Shown: positions 48,165-56,198, numbered from the stretch's first letter. The stretch: 64,000 nt of DNA from Sporocytophaga myxococcoides DSM 11118 (GCF_000426725.1 NZ_KE384560.1:1014960-1078959), one strand, 5' to 3'. Notes: a model not told the origin generated them from the letters alone. A program made the numbers and translations.

Positions 48165-48536
48165 TTATACGGTTGGTTCCAATGAAAGAAAAATATTTTT
48201 TATCTGGTCAGCAGTGTTGGAACTTTTTATCATAGACTTGTTTACTCCAACAGCGTCAGCTATTTTTTGCTGTTGTTTATCATCAATATTATGTATTAAC
48301 AATAAGAAGTCATCCGGAAATTTTTCTTTCAGATGTTGTAACGTTTGCATTGAAAAGTCTGGTAAGAGTGAATCTATTACGACGAGATATAAATCTTCTT
48401 TTTTCTGATATGAATGATTGATAAAATCACTCAATGTGTTGTATACACGGAACTCCAGGAACCCTCTCTCTTCAAGTTCTCTATGCAAGCTGCCAAAGCT
48501 GGTCTTGCTGTTTTCCAAAAGAATCAGTCTATTCAT
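48165..48536 (-). CDS. degenerate receiver-like protein
   Basis: The 123-residue protein has the size and beta-alpha rhythm of a receiver domain. It keeps the phospho-acceptor-like Asp55 ('L-V-V-I-D-S-L-L-P-D') and a Lys near residue 104. But the acidic pair is Glu8-Asn9 and the Thr/Ser switch position appears to be His/Asn ('L-L-L-I-H-N'), so normal phosphorylation is doubtful. It is divergent from the PEBP gene and has no kinase beside it. The receiver call is inference by pattern. Confidence 0.65.
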   Translation of the reverse strand: MNRLILLENSKTSFGSLHRELEERGFLEFRVYNTLSDFINHSYQKKEDLYLVVIDSLLPDFSMQTLQHLKEKFPDDFLLLIHNIDDKQQQKIADAVGVNKSMIKSSNTADQIKNIFLSLEPTV

Positions 48537-48688
48537 TTTAAATTCCTAATTGTGTTCTAATCATCAGAAGAACATTGATATTTTAAGGATAGTTTATAGA
48601 GTAATTTTTTCTGTTTTTTTTCATAATTAGCCGAACGAGGGTACATCGATAAGATGTTAAATGTTGTATAGGGTAAACATAGACAGAT

Positions 48689-49165
48689 ATGGAAATTATT
48701 AGTCCGGCTTTTAGAAATGGAGAGATGATACCTCTTGAGTATTCATGTGAGGGAGCAAGCATTAATCCGGAATTACAGTTCGTGGATGTTCCAAAAGGTG
48801 CCAAAAGTCTGGTTTTGTTGGTTGAAGACCCGGATGCCCCGACTAAAATTTGGGCTCATTGGGTAGTTTTTAACATGCCAGCTGATTGCAAAGGCATTGC
48901 TGAAAATTCAGAACCTGACGGGATTGAAGGGATATCTTCAGGTGGTACGCTAGGGTATGAAGGGCCTTGTCCTCCAGTGGGGGAGCACCATTATATTTTC
49001 AGGTTGTTTGCACTAGATAATATGCCAGCAATACCTGAAGAGTCTGATAGAAGAATGCTTTTGAACTATATAAAAGGACATGTTATAGAGGAAGCGACTC
49101 TTGTCGGAACCTATGAAAGACAAAAGACTAAAGCAGGAACAATAAACAGAAACAATAAACAGTGA
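48689..49165 (+). CDS. YbhB/YbcL family phosphatidylethanolamine-binding-like protein
   Basis: The 158-residue protein matches the PEBP/Raf-kinase-inhibitor-like family: 'I-P-L-E-Y-S-C-E-G-A-S-I-N-P-E-L' (about 15-30), 'L-V-E-D-P-D-A-P-T-K-I-W-A-H-W-V' (about 48-62) and 'G-P-C-P-P-V-G-E-H-H-Y-I-F-R-L-F-A-L-D' (about 97-115). The biochemical role of bacterial members is unsettled. The final ten residues (A-G-T-I-N-R-N-N-K-Q) are encoded by AACAATAAACAG-type units of the repeat that fills the following gap, so the repeat has grown into the gene's 3' end. Confidence 0.92.
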   Translation: MEIISPAFRNGEMIPLEYSCEGASINPELQFVDVPKGAKSLVLLVEDPDAPTKIWAHWVVFNMPADCKGIAENSEPDGIEGISSGGTLGYEGPCPPVGEHHYIFRLFALDNMPAIPEESDRRMLLNYIKGHVIEEATLVGTYERQKTKAGTINRNNKQ

Positions 49166-49348
49166 ACCATAACAGTAAACAGTAAAGAGTAGCAGTAAAC
49201 ATCATTGTAGAAATAGAAAGAGTAAAGTGAACTATTTATTTTCTCTTATCTCTGTTTTAAGTTTGACTCTTTTGTTACTGCTTACTGTTCATTGTTTCTA
49301 CTTACTGATTCTGTTTTTTATTCACTTTTTCTGTTCACTGTTTTGAAC
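49131..49348. repeat. long imperfect inverted repeat made of AACAGTAAACAGT-type units
   Basis: The left part (49131-49200) reads as diverged units of AACAATAAACAG and AACAGTAAACAGT. The right part (49258-49348), read on the other strand, has the same kind of units (AGAAACAATGAACAGTAAGC, ACAGTGAACAG). The middle also has matching AAAGAGTAAAGTGAAC and AAAGAGTCAAAC segments in opposite sense. The whole could fold as one long RNA hairpin between the PEBP and sigma factor genes. Confidence 0.65.
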
Positions 49349-49451
49349 TTTTCTTAAAATATCTCTGTATGATATTTAACTCAATTAATAGAGAATTTTC
49401 AATAAACTTTTTCAGCAAGGAGCTGAGGGTAAAATTTTATTTATAGGCGCG

Positions 49452-50309
49452 ATGAGACAGCTTAAAATTACACAATCTTTAACAAACAGAGACAGTTCTA
49501 CGGTAGAGAAGTATTTCAATGAAGTTTCTAAAGCAGAGCTTCTGACGCCGGATGAAGAAGCAATTCTTGCAAAGAAAGTAAGAGAGGGAGATGAAGCCGC
49601 TTTGGAAAGATTGGTAAAAGCAAATCTTCGATTCGTTATATCTGTAGCGAAGCAGTACCACTATGGAGATATTCCGCTTAATGATTTGATTAATGAAGGA
49701 AATATTGGCCTTATTAAAGCTGCTCAGAAGTTCGATGAAACAAAGGGATTTAAATTTATCTCTTATGCTGTATGGTGGATCAGGCAATCTATACTGGACG
49801 CTTTATCAAAAAACGGACGATTTGTAAGGTTGCCATTGCATAAGATTATGGAGCGTTCTAAAATAAAACAATTCAGTTCCGAGTTCGAGCAAAAATTTGA
49901 ACGTGAGCCAACACCTGATGAAGTCGCGGAACATGTCGATTGTAAACCACAGGAAGTTGTAGACTTAAATCCTATAGGGGATAAACCGGCATCACTCCAG
50001 GCAGAGTTCGATGATGGAGAAGGTTGTATGCTGGATATCCTGAAACATACAAATTCATCCCATCCTGACCAGGATCTGATGTTTGATTCGGTAAAAAAGG
50101 ATATTGAACGGATTTTAAGAAAACTTTCCGAAAGAGAAAGAGAAGTTATCCTCAGATTCTTTGGGCTTGGCAGGGAATATAGCGAATCACTGGAAGACAT
50201 TGCGGCCTCTATGGGGCTTACCAAGGAGCGAGTGCGACAGCTGAAAGAATGTGCATTGCGCAAGCTGAGATCAGGGGTAAAACCAGAGCTGTTAACAGCA
50301 TATTTTTAA
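49452..50309 (+). CDS. RpoD-like sigma-70 family factor (divergent)
   Basis: The 285-residue protein starts MRQLKITQSLTNRDSSTVEKYF, the hallmark start of short Bacteroidota group-1/2 sigma factors. Region 2 ('L-I-N-E-G-N-I-G-L-I-K-A-A-Q-K-F-D...A-V-W-W-I-R-Q-S-I', about 78-115), region 3 and region 4.2 ('L-E-D-I-A-A-S-M-G-L-T-K-E-R-V-R-Q-L-K', about 246-264) are all present. It differs from the usual primary factor at otherwise conserved spots ('Y-H-Y-G-D-I-P-L', 'S-K-N-G-R-F-V-R-L-P-L-H'), so it may be a paralogue rather than the housekeeping factor. Whether another rpoD exists cannot be seen here. Confidence 0.88.
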   Translation: MRQLKITQSLTNRDSSTVEKYFNEVSKAELLTPDEEAILAKKVREGDEAALERLVKANLRFVISVAKQYHYGDIPLNDLINEGNIGLIKAAQKFDETKGFKFISYAVWWIRQSILDALSKNGRFVRLPLHKIMERSKIKQFSSEFEQKFEREPTPDEVAEHVDCKPQEVVDLNPIGDKPASLQAEFDDGEGCMLDILKHTNSSHPDQDLMFDSVKKDIERILRKLSEREREVILRFFGLGREYSESLEDIAASMGLTKERVRQLKECALRKLRSGVKPELLTAYF

Positions 50310-50420
50310 CTACAATTTGCGATTTTTCCCTAAGGATTCATCTTTAGTTATTTAATCTGCTAAAAATTATAGAGTTAACAAAATTCATGAATATGGGTTT
50401 TTTAAATAAAGGAAGTAGTC

Positions 50421-50756
50421 ATGAATGAAAAATACAACGTCTGTTCAGAAAAGATTGAATCCATGAAAAAGTGGATAGTAGATTATCTGGAAGACGACAG
50501 TGCTGTCGTTCTGATTTCTGAAGGACAGTGTGAAAAGGATAGTAGGGAAACGAATGTGATGATATTATATCCCAATCAGGAAACTGTAGTAGGGAAGTCT
50601 GTAGGTTTTTTCAAGATTAAAAAGCATTTAACAGAAATTGAGCAGGCAGATATTCCTTGTCTGTTTAATGGCAAGCTTTGCAGGGAGATGAAACCTTGGC
50701 GATTAACGGTAGACAGCCATGCAGAGCATAAGATTGTATTAAAGCAAAGAGTGTAG
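50421..50756 (+). CDS. hypothetical protein, 111 residues
   Basis: I do not recognise this protein. It is cytosolic by sequence, with four Cys (residues 8, 37, 80 and 87), no repeats, and a mixed helix/strand composition ('A-V-V-L-I-S-E-G-Q-C', 'V-M-I-L-Y-P-N-Q'). An A/G-rich region upstream (AAAGGAAGTAGTCATG) supports the start. It follows the sigma factor by 111 bases on the same strand and is closed by a terminator. Confidence 0.6.
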   Translation: MNEKYNVCSEKIESMKKWIVDYLEDDSAVVLISEGQCEKDSRETNVMILYPNQETVVGKSVGFFKIKKHLTEIEQADIPCLFNGKLCREMKPWRLTVDSHAEHKIVLKQRV

Positions 50757-50779
50757 ATTATTTATAATTAATAATATTG

Positions 50780-50824
50780 AATACTAAAAAAAGATGCTTC
50801 TGATGAGTATCTTTTTTTAGTATT
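50780..50824. terminator. bidirectional terminator between the 111-residue gene and the HepT-like gene
   Basis: A TACTAAAAAAAGATGC / GTATCTTTTTTTAGTA hairpin (50782-50797 with 50807-50822, near perfect) serves two convergent genes. Confidence 0.75.
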
Positions 50825-50834
50825 ATAAAATTTT

Positions 50835-51605
50835 TTAATCATCAGATCTGTCAAACCCTTTAAGATCTGTGTTTTCTATTTCATTGTCATCAATTGTTCC
50901 CTTTGAGCCTTTATGAATCGCCTCAACGTTTTTCCTGGCTTCTTCATCGGCAATCCCTGCTCCAAAGGGTAAATGCTCTTCTTCATGATGCTGAAAAGAA
51001 GAAGATGGTTTGCTTGGCACCTTTTTAGCCTCTTTCTTTTTCATGTGTTCGGGCATTTTTAGGGAATCTCTGTTGCTGCCGATTTTCCTGGGACGAATTT
51101 TTCTTACAACCATATCCTTCTCAAGTGGAGGATTAAAACTTTCATCTTCCAATCGTACATTTTTATCTACATTTATCCTGGATGTAATTTCTTCCTGTAT
51201 GAATTGATTATCCTTGAAATCTTCTTCATTAAGGGTAACATCCGATAAATCTTCTTCTCCTTCCAGAACAGCTGCAAGGTCCAGTATTTGGTTCATAATA
51301 TCGGGAAGATCTTCCTGAGCAATTCTCCACAGAGGGTGTAAATCAAGTTCAAGAGTTTCATCAAAGTTTGCGTATTGCAAGCCTTTTAACATATCCCAAT
51401 CGATCTCTCCATATTTTTCTCTAAACTCATCACTCAACAGAGCAGAGGCACCGCCAATCATAACAAGTTGTTCTATCACAGCTTGTCTTTCATTATCTGA
51501 AATGCTAAACTCTGCAAAATCATCTCTTCCGATATAACTTTGTATTTCTCTTATGGAATCGGCCATATCAAGAAGCCTGATTCTATCTTCACTTACCATT
51601 GCCAT
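50835..51605 (-). CDS. HepT-like (DUF86) domain protein with catalytic residues lost
   Basis: Residues 5-110 follow the HepT/DUF86 toxin pattern closely: 'S-E-D-R-I-R-L-L-D-M-A-D-S-I-R-E-I-Q-S-Y-I-G', 'A-V-I-E-Q-L-V-M-I-G-G-A', 'L-S-D-E-F-R-E-K-Y' and 'E-D-L-P-D-I-M-N-Q-I'. HepT RNases use R-x4-6-H followed by a Tyr that MntA AMPylates. Here the aligned block reads G75-L-Q-Y-A-N-F-D-E-T: Arg became Gln77, His became Asp82 and Tyr became Thr84. Residues 125-256 are a charged, Lys/Glu-rich tail that looks disordered. No MntA gene is nearby. It is therefore a non-toxic derivative of unknown function; family assignment is inference from motif alignment. Confidence 0.7.
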   Translation of the reverse strand: MAMVSEDRIRLLDMADSIREIQSYIGRDDFAEFSISDNERQAVIEQLVMIGGASALLSDEFREKYGEIDWDMLKGLQYANFDETLELDLHPLWRIAQEDLPDIMNQILDLAAVLEGEEDLSDVTLNEEDFKDNQFIQEEITSRINVDKNVRLEDESFNPPLEKDMVVRKIRPRKIGSNRDSLKMPEHMKKKEAKKVPSKPSSSFQHHEEEHLPFGAGIADEEARKNVEAIHKGSKGTIDDNEIENTDLKGFDRSDD

Positions 51606-51723
51606 AATCCATTCCTTTTATATCTAACAAGAAAATTCATCCTTTACGTTTCCTAAAACTGATTGCTTTGAGTTTTTTGTTAGTATATTAATATGAATAT
51701 GCGAATTTAAATCTCTAAGCAGG

Positions 51724-52887
51724 ATGCGGTTATCTTTTGAAGAAGATGCATTGATTTTAATTACCGGAACCGGGCATTTGCCTGGGTGGGCAAAACATAA
51801 TGTAGTTGCCGGTATAGAAGATCCTAATCTCTTAAAGCGATTAGAAAAGGGGGTGTTGACCTTTCTTCACCTTGTGAGACCTGCATTTGATGAAATTATG
51901 AAATTAGCTAAGATAGCAAGAAGAAATTTTGTACCCTTTCATGTCCTGGGCAAAGTGGATCGCAACAATCCCGATAAAGTAATTAATTTAAAAGTAAGGA
52001 AAAGGCTGCGGAGACAAGGAGTAAAGAATGTATATCTAACTGATGATAAAAAGGAGTGGGATACGCTTTCATTCAGGCTTAATAGGATTCATACAAGAAT
52101 GTTAGATGAGCATGGCCCTTTTGATTTTATTGGAGATGTTCATGGCTGTTATCATGAACTGATTGCCTTGATTGATAAACTTGGATATGTAACTACATAT
52201 ACCATGATAAATGGTTCCATTCATAAAAAATATTTTCATCCTCAGGAAAGAAAGTTGGTATTCCTTGGTGATATGGTTGACAGGGGACCGGCAAGCGATA
52301 AGGTAATGGAACTTATACTTGAGTTAAATAATCAGAATATGGCTTATGCTGTGCTTGGAAATCATGATGAAAAGTTTTTACGCTATCTGAAAGGTAATCC
52401 TGTTACAGTTAATAGTGGTTTGGAAAAAACAATAAGGCAGTTTGTAGGGAAGTCAGAAGAATTAAAAAACAAACTTATCCGCTTTTTTAAAAGTTTGCCT
52501 TCCCATTATGTCTTCGACGAAGGCCGAGTTGTAGCTGTCCATGCGGGTATCAGGGAAGATATGCAGGGAAAGGATAAGAGAGAGATAAAGGACTATTGTG
52601 TTTTCGGAGCGCCAGGAGAAAATAAAAAGGATGATGGACTGCCTGTGCGGCAAGATTGGGGCCGTGATTATGAAGGGAAAGCCAAAGTAGTATATGGGCA
52701 TACGCCAGTAAAAGAACCATTCTGGGTCCATAATTCAATTGATATAGATAGTGGATGTGTTTTTGGGGGAAAGCTTACCGCATTGCGATACCCGGAAAAT
52801 GAGCTCATATCAGTAAATGCCTTTGATACATATTATCCCGGAGTTGATTTTGTGGACTTTAGAAAAGAGTGGAATCTGCAGGATTAA
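51724..52887 (+). CDS. Pnkp-like metallophosphoesterase with a degenerate N-terminal kinase-like half
   Basis: Residues 131-387 form a calcineurin-type phosphoesterase: G137-D138-V-H140-G, G182-D183-M-V-D-R-G, G212-N-H-D, then 'V-A-V-H-A-G' and 'V-Y-G-H-T-P'. The stretch 'L-R-R-Q-G-V-K-N-V-Y...D-E-H-G-P-F-D-F-I-G-D-V-H-G-C' is the junction seen in bacterial polynucleotide kinase-phosphatase (Pnkp). Residues 1-120 align with the Pnkp kinase half, but its P-loop is gone ('I-T-G-T-G-H-L-P-G-W-A-K-H-N'), and the kinase VDATNV site reads 'L-H-L-V-R-P-A'. An in-frame stop at 51694 rules out a missed longer start. Function: probable phosphoesterase; RNA end repair is inference. Confidence 0.78.
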   Translation: MRLSFEEDALILITGTGHLPGWAKHNVVAGIEDPNLLKRLEKGVLTFLHLVRPAFDEIMKLAKIARRNFVPFHVLGKVDRNNPDKVINLKVRKRLRRQGVKNVYLTDDKKEWDTLSFRLNRIHTRMLDEHGPFDFIGDVHGCYHELIALIDKLGYVTTYTMINGSIHKKYFHPQERKLVFLGDMVDRGPASDKVMELILELNNQNMAYAVLGNHDEKFLRYLKGNPVTVNSGLEKTIRQFVGKSEELKNKLIRFFKSLPSHYVFDEGRVVAVHAGIREDMQGKDKREIKDYCVFGAPGENKKDDGLPVRQDWGRDYEGKAKVVYGHTPVKEPFWVHNSIDIDSGCVFGGKLTALRYPENELISVNAFDTYYPGVDFVDFRKEWNLQD

Positions 52888-52931
52888 ATTTTAGTTTGAA
52901 TTAAAAGAGAAAAGAGAGTTAGCTAAATCTT

Positions 52932-53435
52932 ATGAAAGACGTATCTCTTGCATTAACCATACTTACAGCTATGATCACACCTGCCGTGCTGATTCTGGCT
53001 ACTACTTCGCTCATCGTAGCTACTAGCCAACGTTTAGGCAGGAATATCGATCGTGCTCGAAACTTGTCCGAAAGACTTATTAAAAATCTATTTACAAAAA
53101 AGGTACTTTCGGAGAAAGAACATGTTTATAATCAGTTGAATAAGGTTACCAGAAGAACGAGGTTGTTGCAAAGAGCTATGACAATTCTCTATGTAGCTCT
53201 GAGTGATTTCGTTGCTACCAGTATTTGCATAGGCGTTGTGGAAATATTGAATATCCGTTTTACATGGTTACCTCTGGTACTCGGAATATTTGGTTCAGGA
53301 CTTGTATTCTATGCAACATTGCTGCTGATCTCAGAATCAGGTATTGCATTGATTGCTGTGAGGGAAGAAATGAATTATGTTTTGGATGTCGGAACTGAAA
53401 AGTTCAATTCCAGACACGAGGAAGATGATATATGA
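52932..53435 (+). CDS. DUF2721 family membrane protein
   Basis: The 167-residue protein has membrane helices at about 8-30, 78-100 and 108-130, with a basic, charged cytoplasmic loop between the first two ('S-Q-R-L-G-R-N-I-D-R-A-R-N-L-S-E-R-L'). The order 'L-T-A-M-I-T-P-A-V-L-I-L-A-T-T-S-L-I-V-A-T-S' matches DUF2721. Function unknown. It starts 44 bases after the Pnkp-like gene and 116+ bases ahead of the LiaF-like gene. Confidence 0.8.
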   Translation: MKDVSLALTILTAMITPAVLILATTSLIVATSQRLGRNIDRARNLSERLIKNLFTKKVLSEKEHVYNQLNKVTRRTRLLQRAMTILYVALSDFVATSICIGVVEILNIRFTWLPLVLGIFGSGLVFYATLLLISESGIALIAVREEMNYVLDVGTEKFNSRHEEDDI

Positions 53436-53587
53436 AGGGTATTCAATTCTTTGAATATCTCTAATATTTGAAATACAGTAGTAAGTATATTTTTATTCCG
53501 TTTACCGGTATTTTTTTGCAGCTCACCGATTTTTAATTTTTATTTTTTTAAGTGCTTTCTATTTTTGAATCGTTAAGCAGAAAAAAA

Positions 53588-54325
53588 ATGAAAAAAGATA
53601 ATTATTCAGATATGAAAAACTCATCCATTGATGCTTTTTGGTCAGCACTGTTTTTTATTGGTATCGGAGCAGTTCTATTATTTAAGAACCTTGAATTGTT
53701 GATACTGCCTCCTTATGTATACACATGGAAAATGCTTTTAATCGCATTTGGTGTATATAACATTCTTCTCAGAAACTGGATGTTTGGATTGACTATGGCG
53801 GCAATAGGGACATTCTTTATATTGCCAGAAGCACTGAACATTCCAAAGTTAGAATTTGGGAAAGTATGGCCAGCGATACTTATATTAATCGGCTTAGCCA
53901 TTTTCTTTAAAATGATCTTTCCAAAAAAAAAAGTATTAATAGATTTTAAACGGGATTCAACAATTGATATAACAGAGGAAAATTATATGGAAACGACTGT
54001 AATCTTTAGCGGAGCTGAAAAGCAAATTAGCTCATATGATTTTAAAGGTGGAAAAGTTACGGCAATCTTCGGAGGCGCTGAAATAGACCTTACCAATTGC
54101 TATTTGTCAAAAGAAAATAATGTCATAAATCTTGAAGTAATTTGCGGTGGAGTGACGCTACTTGTGCCACATGAGTGGAATGTCCGATCAGAACTAGTGA
54201 CAATTTTGGGTGGCTTTGAAGATAAAGCAGCATCTAAAGATAAAAATGCATACATAGACCCTGCTGCTGAGATTGTACTCAAAGGTACTCTTGTAATGGG
54301 AGGAGTTGAAATTAAAAGAGGATAA
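53588..54325 (+). CDS. LiaF-like envelope-stress protein (DUF5668/DUF2154 type)
   Basis: Start set at the ATG at 53588, preceded by an A-rich leader; an upstream GTG at 53552 would add 12 residues. The protein has four N-terminal membrane helices (about 12-115) and a C-terminal cytoplasmic beta-solenoid-like domain ('F-S-G-A-E-K-Q-I...A-I-F-G-G-A-E-I-D-L...G-G-V-T-L-L-V-P...I-L-G-G-F-E-D-K') of the kind found in LiaF/VraT-like proteins. In Firmicutes LiaF restrains a two-component system that answers cell-envelope damage. Here it is one base ahead of a LytS-type kinase, which suggests the same sort of control; that is inference. Confidence 0.82.
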   Translation: MKKDNYSDMKNSSIDAFWSALFFIGIGAVLLFKNLELLILPPYVYTWKMLLIAFGVYNILLRNWMFGLTMAAIGTFFILPEALNIPKLEFGKVWPAILILIGLAIFFKMIFPKKKVLIDFKRDSTIDITEENYMETTVIFSGAEKQISSYDFKGGKVTAIFGGAEIDLTNCYLSKENNVINLEVICGGVTLLVPHEWNVRSELVTILGGFEDKAASKDKNAYIDPAAEIVLKGTLVMGGVEIKRG

Positions 54326-54326
54326 G

Positions 54327-55382
54327 ATGATTCATCCTTTTACCGGAAAACTTAAGCAGCTTTATTTTTATATCACTGTATGGGTACTTATTTCAATGGC
54401 CCATACAGTGGTATTGTTCTATTTATATCACCAACCTTTTCTCCCGGCAATACTGGATGCAGTAATTTTTAATTTTTTATTTTCCTTCACTGGTCTGAGC
54501 CTTTGGTATATGGTCAGATACCTTAATTTTGAAAACCAGTCTTTCTACTTTATTTGCACGAATTATCTGGGAGCCGCTCTGATATTTGTGCTATTGTCTG
54601 TAGGCTCTGGTTATCTTTTATTGAATGTGGTAAGTGAAAGTAATTATGAATACTTAAAGTTCCTTGATGCATCTATACCCTGGAGGTGTATATTGGCTTT
54701 CTTTTATTTCCTGGCGTTCGTATTGATTTATTATCTGATAATGTTTTCCAGAACGATAAAGGAAAAGCAATTAAAGGAAGCAGAGTTGAAGTCTGCAATT
54801 CAGGAAACAGAGTTGTCTATGCTTAAGTCTCAGCTTAATCCTCATTTTATATTCAATAGCCTTAATTCTATTAATGCCTTGACAATATTAGATCCGCAGG
54901 CAGCAGGGGAAATGATCGTCAAACTGTCAACCTTTCTTCGGAAATCTTTGGATCAGGGTAAAACTTCTCTCATAGATATTGAAGAAGAGCTTGAAACTAT
55001 AAATTTATATCTTGATATTGAAAAGATACGCTTCGGTGAAAAGTTGCAAATAGAATTGGATATAAAGAATTCTGTTAATGGTGCTTTAATACCTCCAATG
55101 TTGCTTCAGCCTTTGGTTGAAAACGCAGTGAAGCATGGTGTCTATGAAAGTCTGGAAAGTATTACCATATCAATCAATGCAGAATTGGCAAATGGCAATC
55201 TGCATATATCTGTTGAGAATTCATGTGATCAGGAAATAAAAAAAGTAGGCCGCAAAGGAATAGGGTTGAGGAACGTGGCACAAAGACTATATCTTAGCTT
55301 TGGCAGATCTGATCTGTTAAAAATTCATAGAGAACATCATGCATTCAGGGTTGATGTTTTTATTCCACAAAAACAAATATGA
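54327..55382 (+). CDS. LytS/YehU-type sensor histidine kinase (PF06580)
   Basis: Start set at the ATG at 54327 (the TTG at 54306 lies inside the previous gene). Four membrane helices (about 10-150) precede a cytoplasmic kinase core with His173 in 'S-Q-L-N-P-H-F-I-F-N-S-L-N' and a short HATPase region with 'L-L-Q-P-L-V-E-N-A-V-K-H-G'. This is the LytS/YehU class that pairs with LytTR regulators. It is flanked by the LiaF-like gene and, with an ATGA overlap, its LytTR regulator. Confidence 0.92.
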   Translation: MIHPFTGKLKQLYFYITVWVLISMAHTVVLFYLYHQPFLPAILDAVIFNFLFSFTGLSLWYMVRYLNFENQSFYFICTNYLGAALIFVLLSVGSGYLLLNVVSESNYEYLKFLDASIPWRCILAFFYFLAFVLIYYLIMFSRTIKEKQLKEAELKSAIQETELSMLKSQLNPHFIFNSLNSINALTILDPQAAGEMIVKLSTFLRKSLDQGKTSLIDIEEELETINLYLDIEKIRFGEKLQIELDIKNSVNGALIPPMLLQPLVENAVKHGVYESLESITISINAELANGNLHISVENSCDQEIKKVGRKGIGLRNVAQRLYLSFGRSDLLKIHREHHAFRVDVFIPQKQI

Positions 55383-56128
55383 CTAAATATAAAGTAATCA
55401 TTACGGATGATGAACCACTCGGAAGAAGCCTTATCAGATCATATCTTAAAGATGATCCTGATATGGAAATATTAGCTGAGTGCGGTGATGGTTTTTCTGC
55501 ATTAAAATCTGTTCAGGAATTGCAACCAGATATTCTTTTTCTGGATGTACAAATGCCCAAGCTTACAGGCTTTGAAATGCTTGAATTGATGGAAAATCCT
55601 CCTTTGATTATTTTCTCAACTGCCTATGATGAATATGCACTGAAAGCTTTTGAAATGAATGCTGCAGACTATCTTCTGAAGCCTTACTCAAGAGAACGTT
55701 TTGAACAGGCTGTTAAAAAAGCAAAAACAAGACTCAAGCATAATGAATCAGTCAATGATGCTAGAGGAATAAATAATAGCTTAAAGCAGAAGCAAGGGAC
55801 ACTTGAAAGAGTTGCGGTTAAAACAGGCAATAAAATCAATGTCGTTCAGGTTGAAGATATTTTTTACCTTGAGGCCCAGGATGATTATGTTATGATTTAT
55901 TGTGCGGCTGGAAAATATTTAAAGCAGCAAAGAATGAAGTATTTCGAAGATGCTCTTGATCCTTCACTATTTATGAGGGTTCATAGATCCTATATTGTCA
56001 ATCTTAATGAAATCATTCAGATTGAACCTTATGAAAAAGATAGCCATCTTATTGTTTTACGAAGTGGAGCTAAAATACCAGTAAGCAGAAGCAATTATTC
56101 CGAATTGAAAAAGAATCTTAATTTTTAG
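55379..56128 (+). CDS. LytTR-family response regulator
   Basis: The 249-residue protein has a receiver domain ('I-I-T-D-D-E-P', phospho-acceptor in 'I-L-F-L-D-V-Q-M-P', Lys in 'L-L-K-P-Y') and a C-terminal LytTR DNA-binding domain (about 145-248; 'F-Y-L-E-A-Q-D-D-Y-V-M-I' and 'F-M-R-V-H-R-S-Y-I-V-N-L'). Its start codon overlaps the kinase stop (ATGA), a standard coupled pair. With the LiaF-like gene this forms a three-gene envelope-signal unit. Confidence 0.94.
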   Translation: MTKYKVIITDDEPLGRSLIRSYLKDDPDMEILAECGDGFSALKSVQELQPDILFLDVQMPKLTGFEMLELMENPPLIIFSTAYDEYALKAFEMNAADYLLKPYSRERFEQAVKKAKTRLKHNESVNDARGINNSLKQKQGTLERVAVKTGNKINVVQVEDIFYLEAQDDYVMIYCAAGKYLKQQRMKYFEDALDPSLFMRVHRSYIVNLNEIIQIEPYEKDSHLIVLRSGAKIPVSRSNYSELKKNLNF

Positions 56129-56198
56129 TCGGTTTCATCAGTCTCTTTCAAACATCATTAAATACATTGAGTATTCATTGATGTAATTGTTACGACTT

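Noticed and set aside
49763-50263. 166-residue minus-strand ORF over the sigma factor
   Set aside because: Ser-rich shadow of a highly conserved gene on the other strand.
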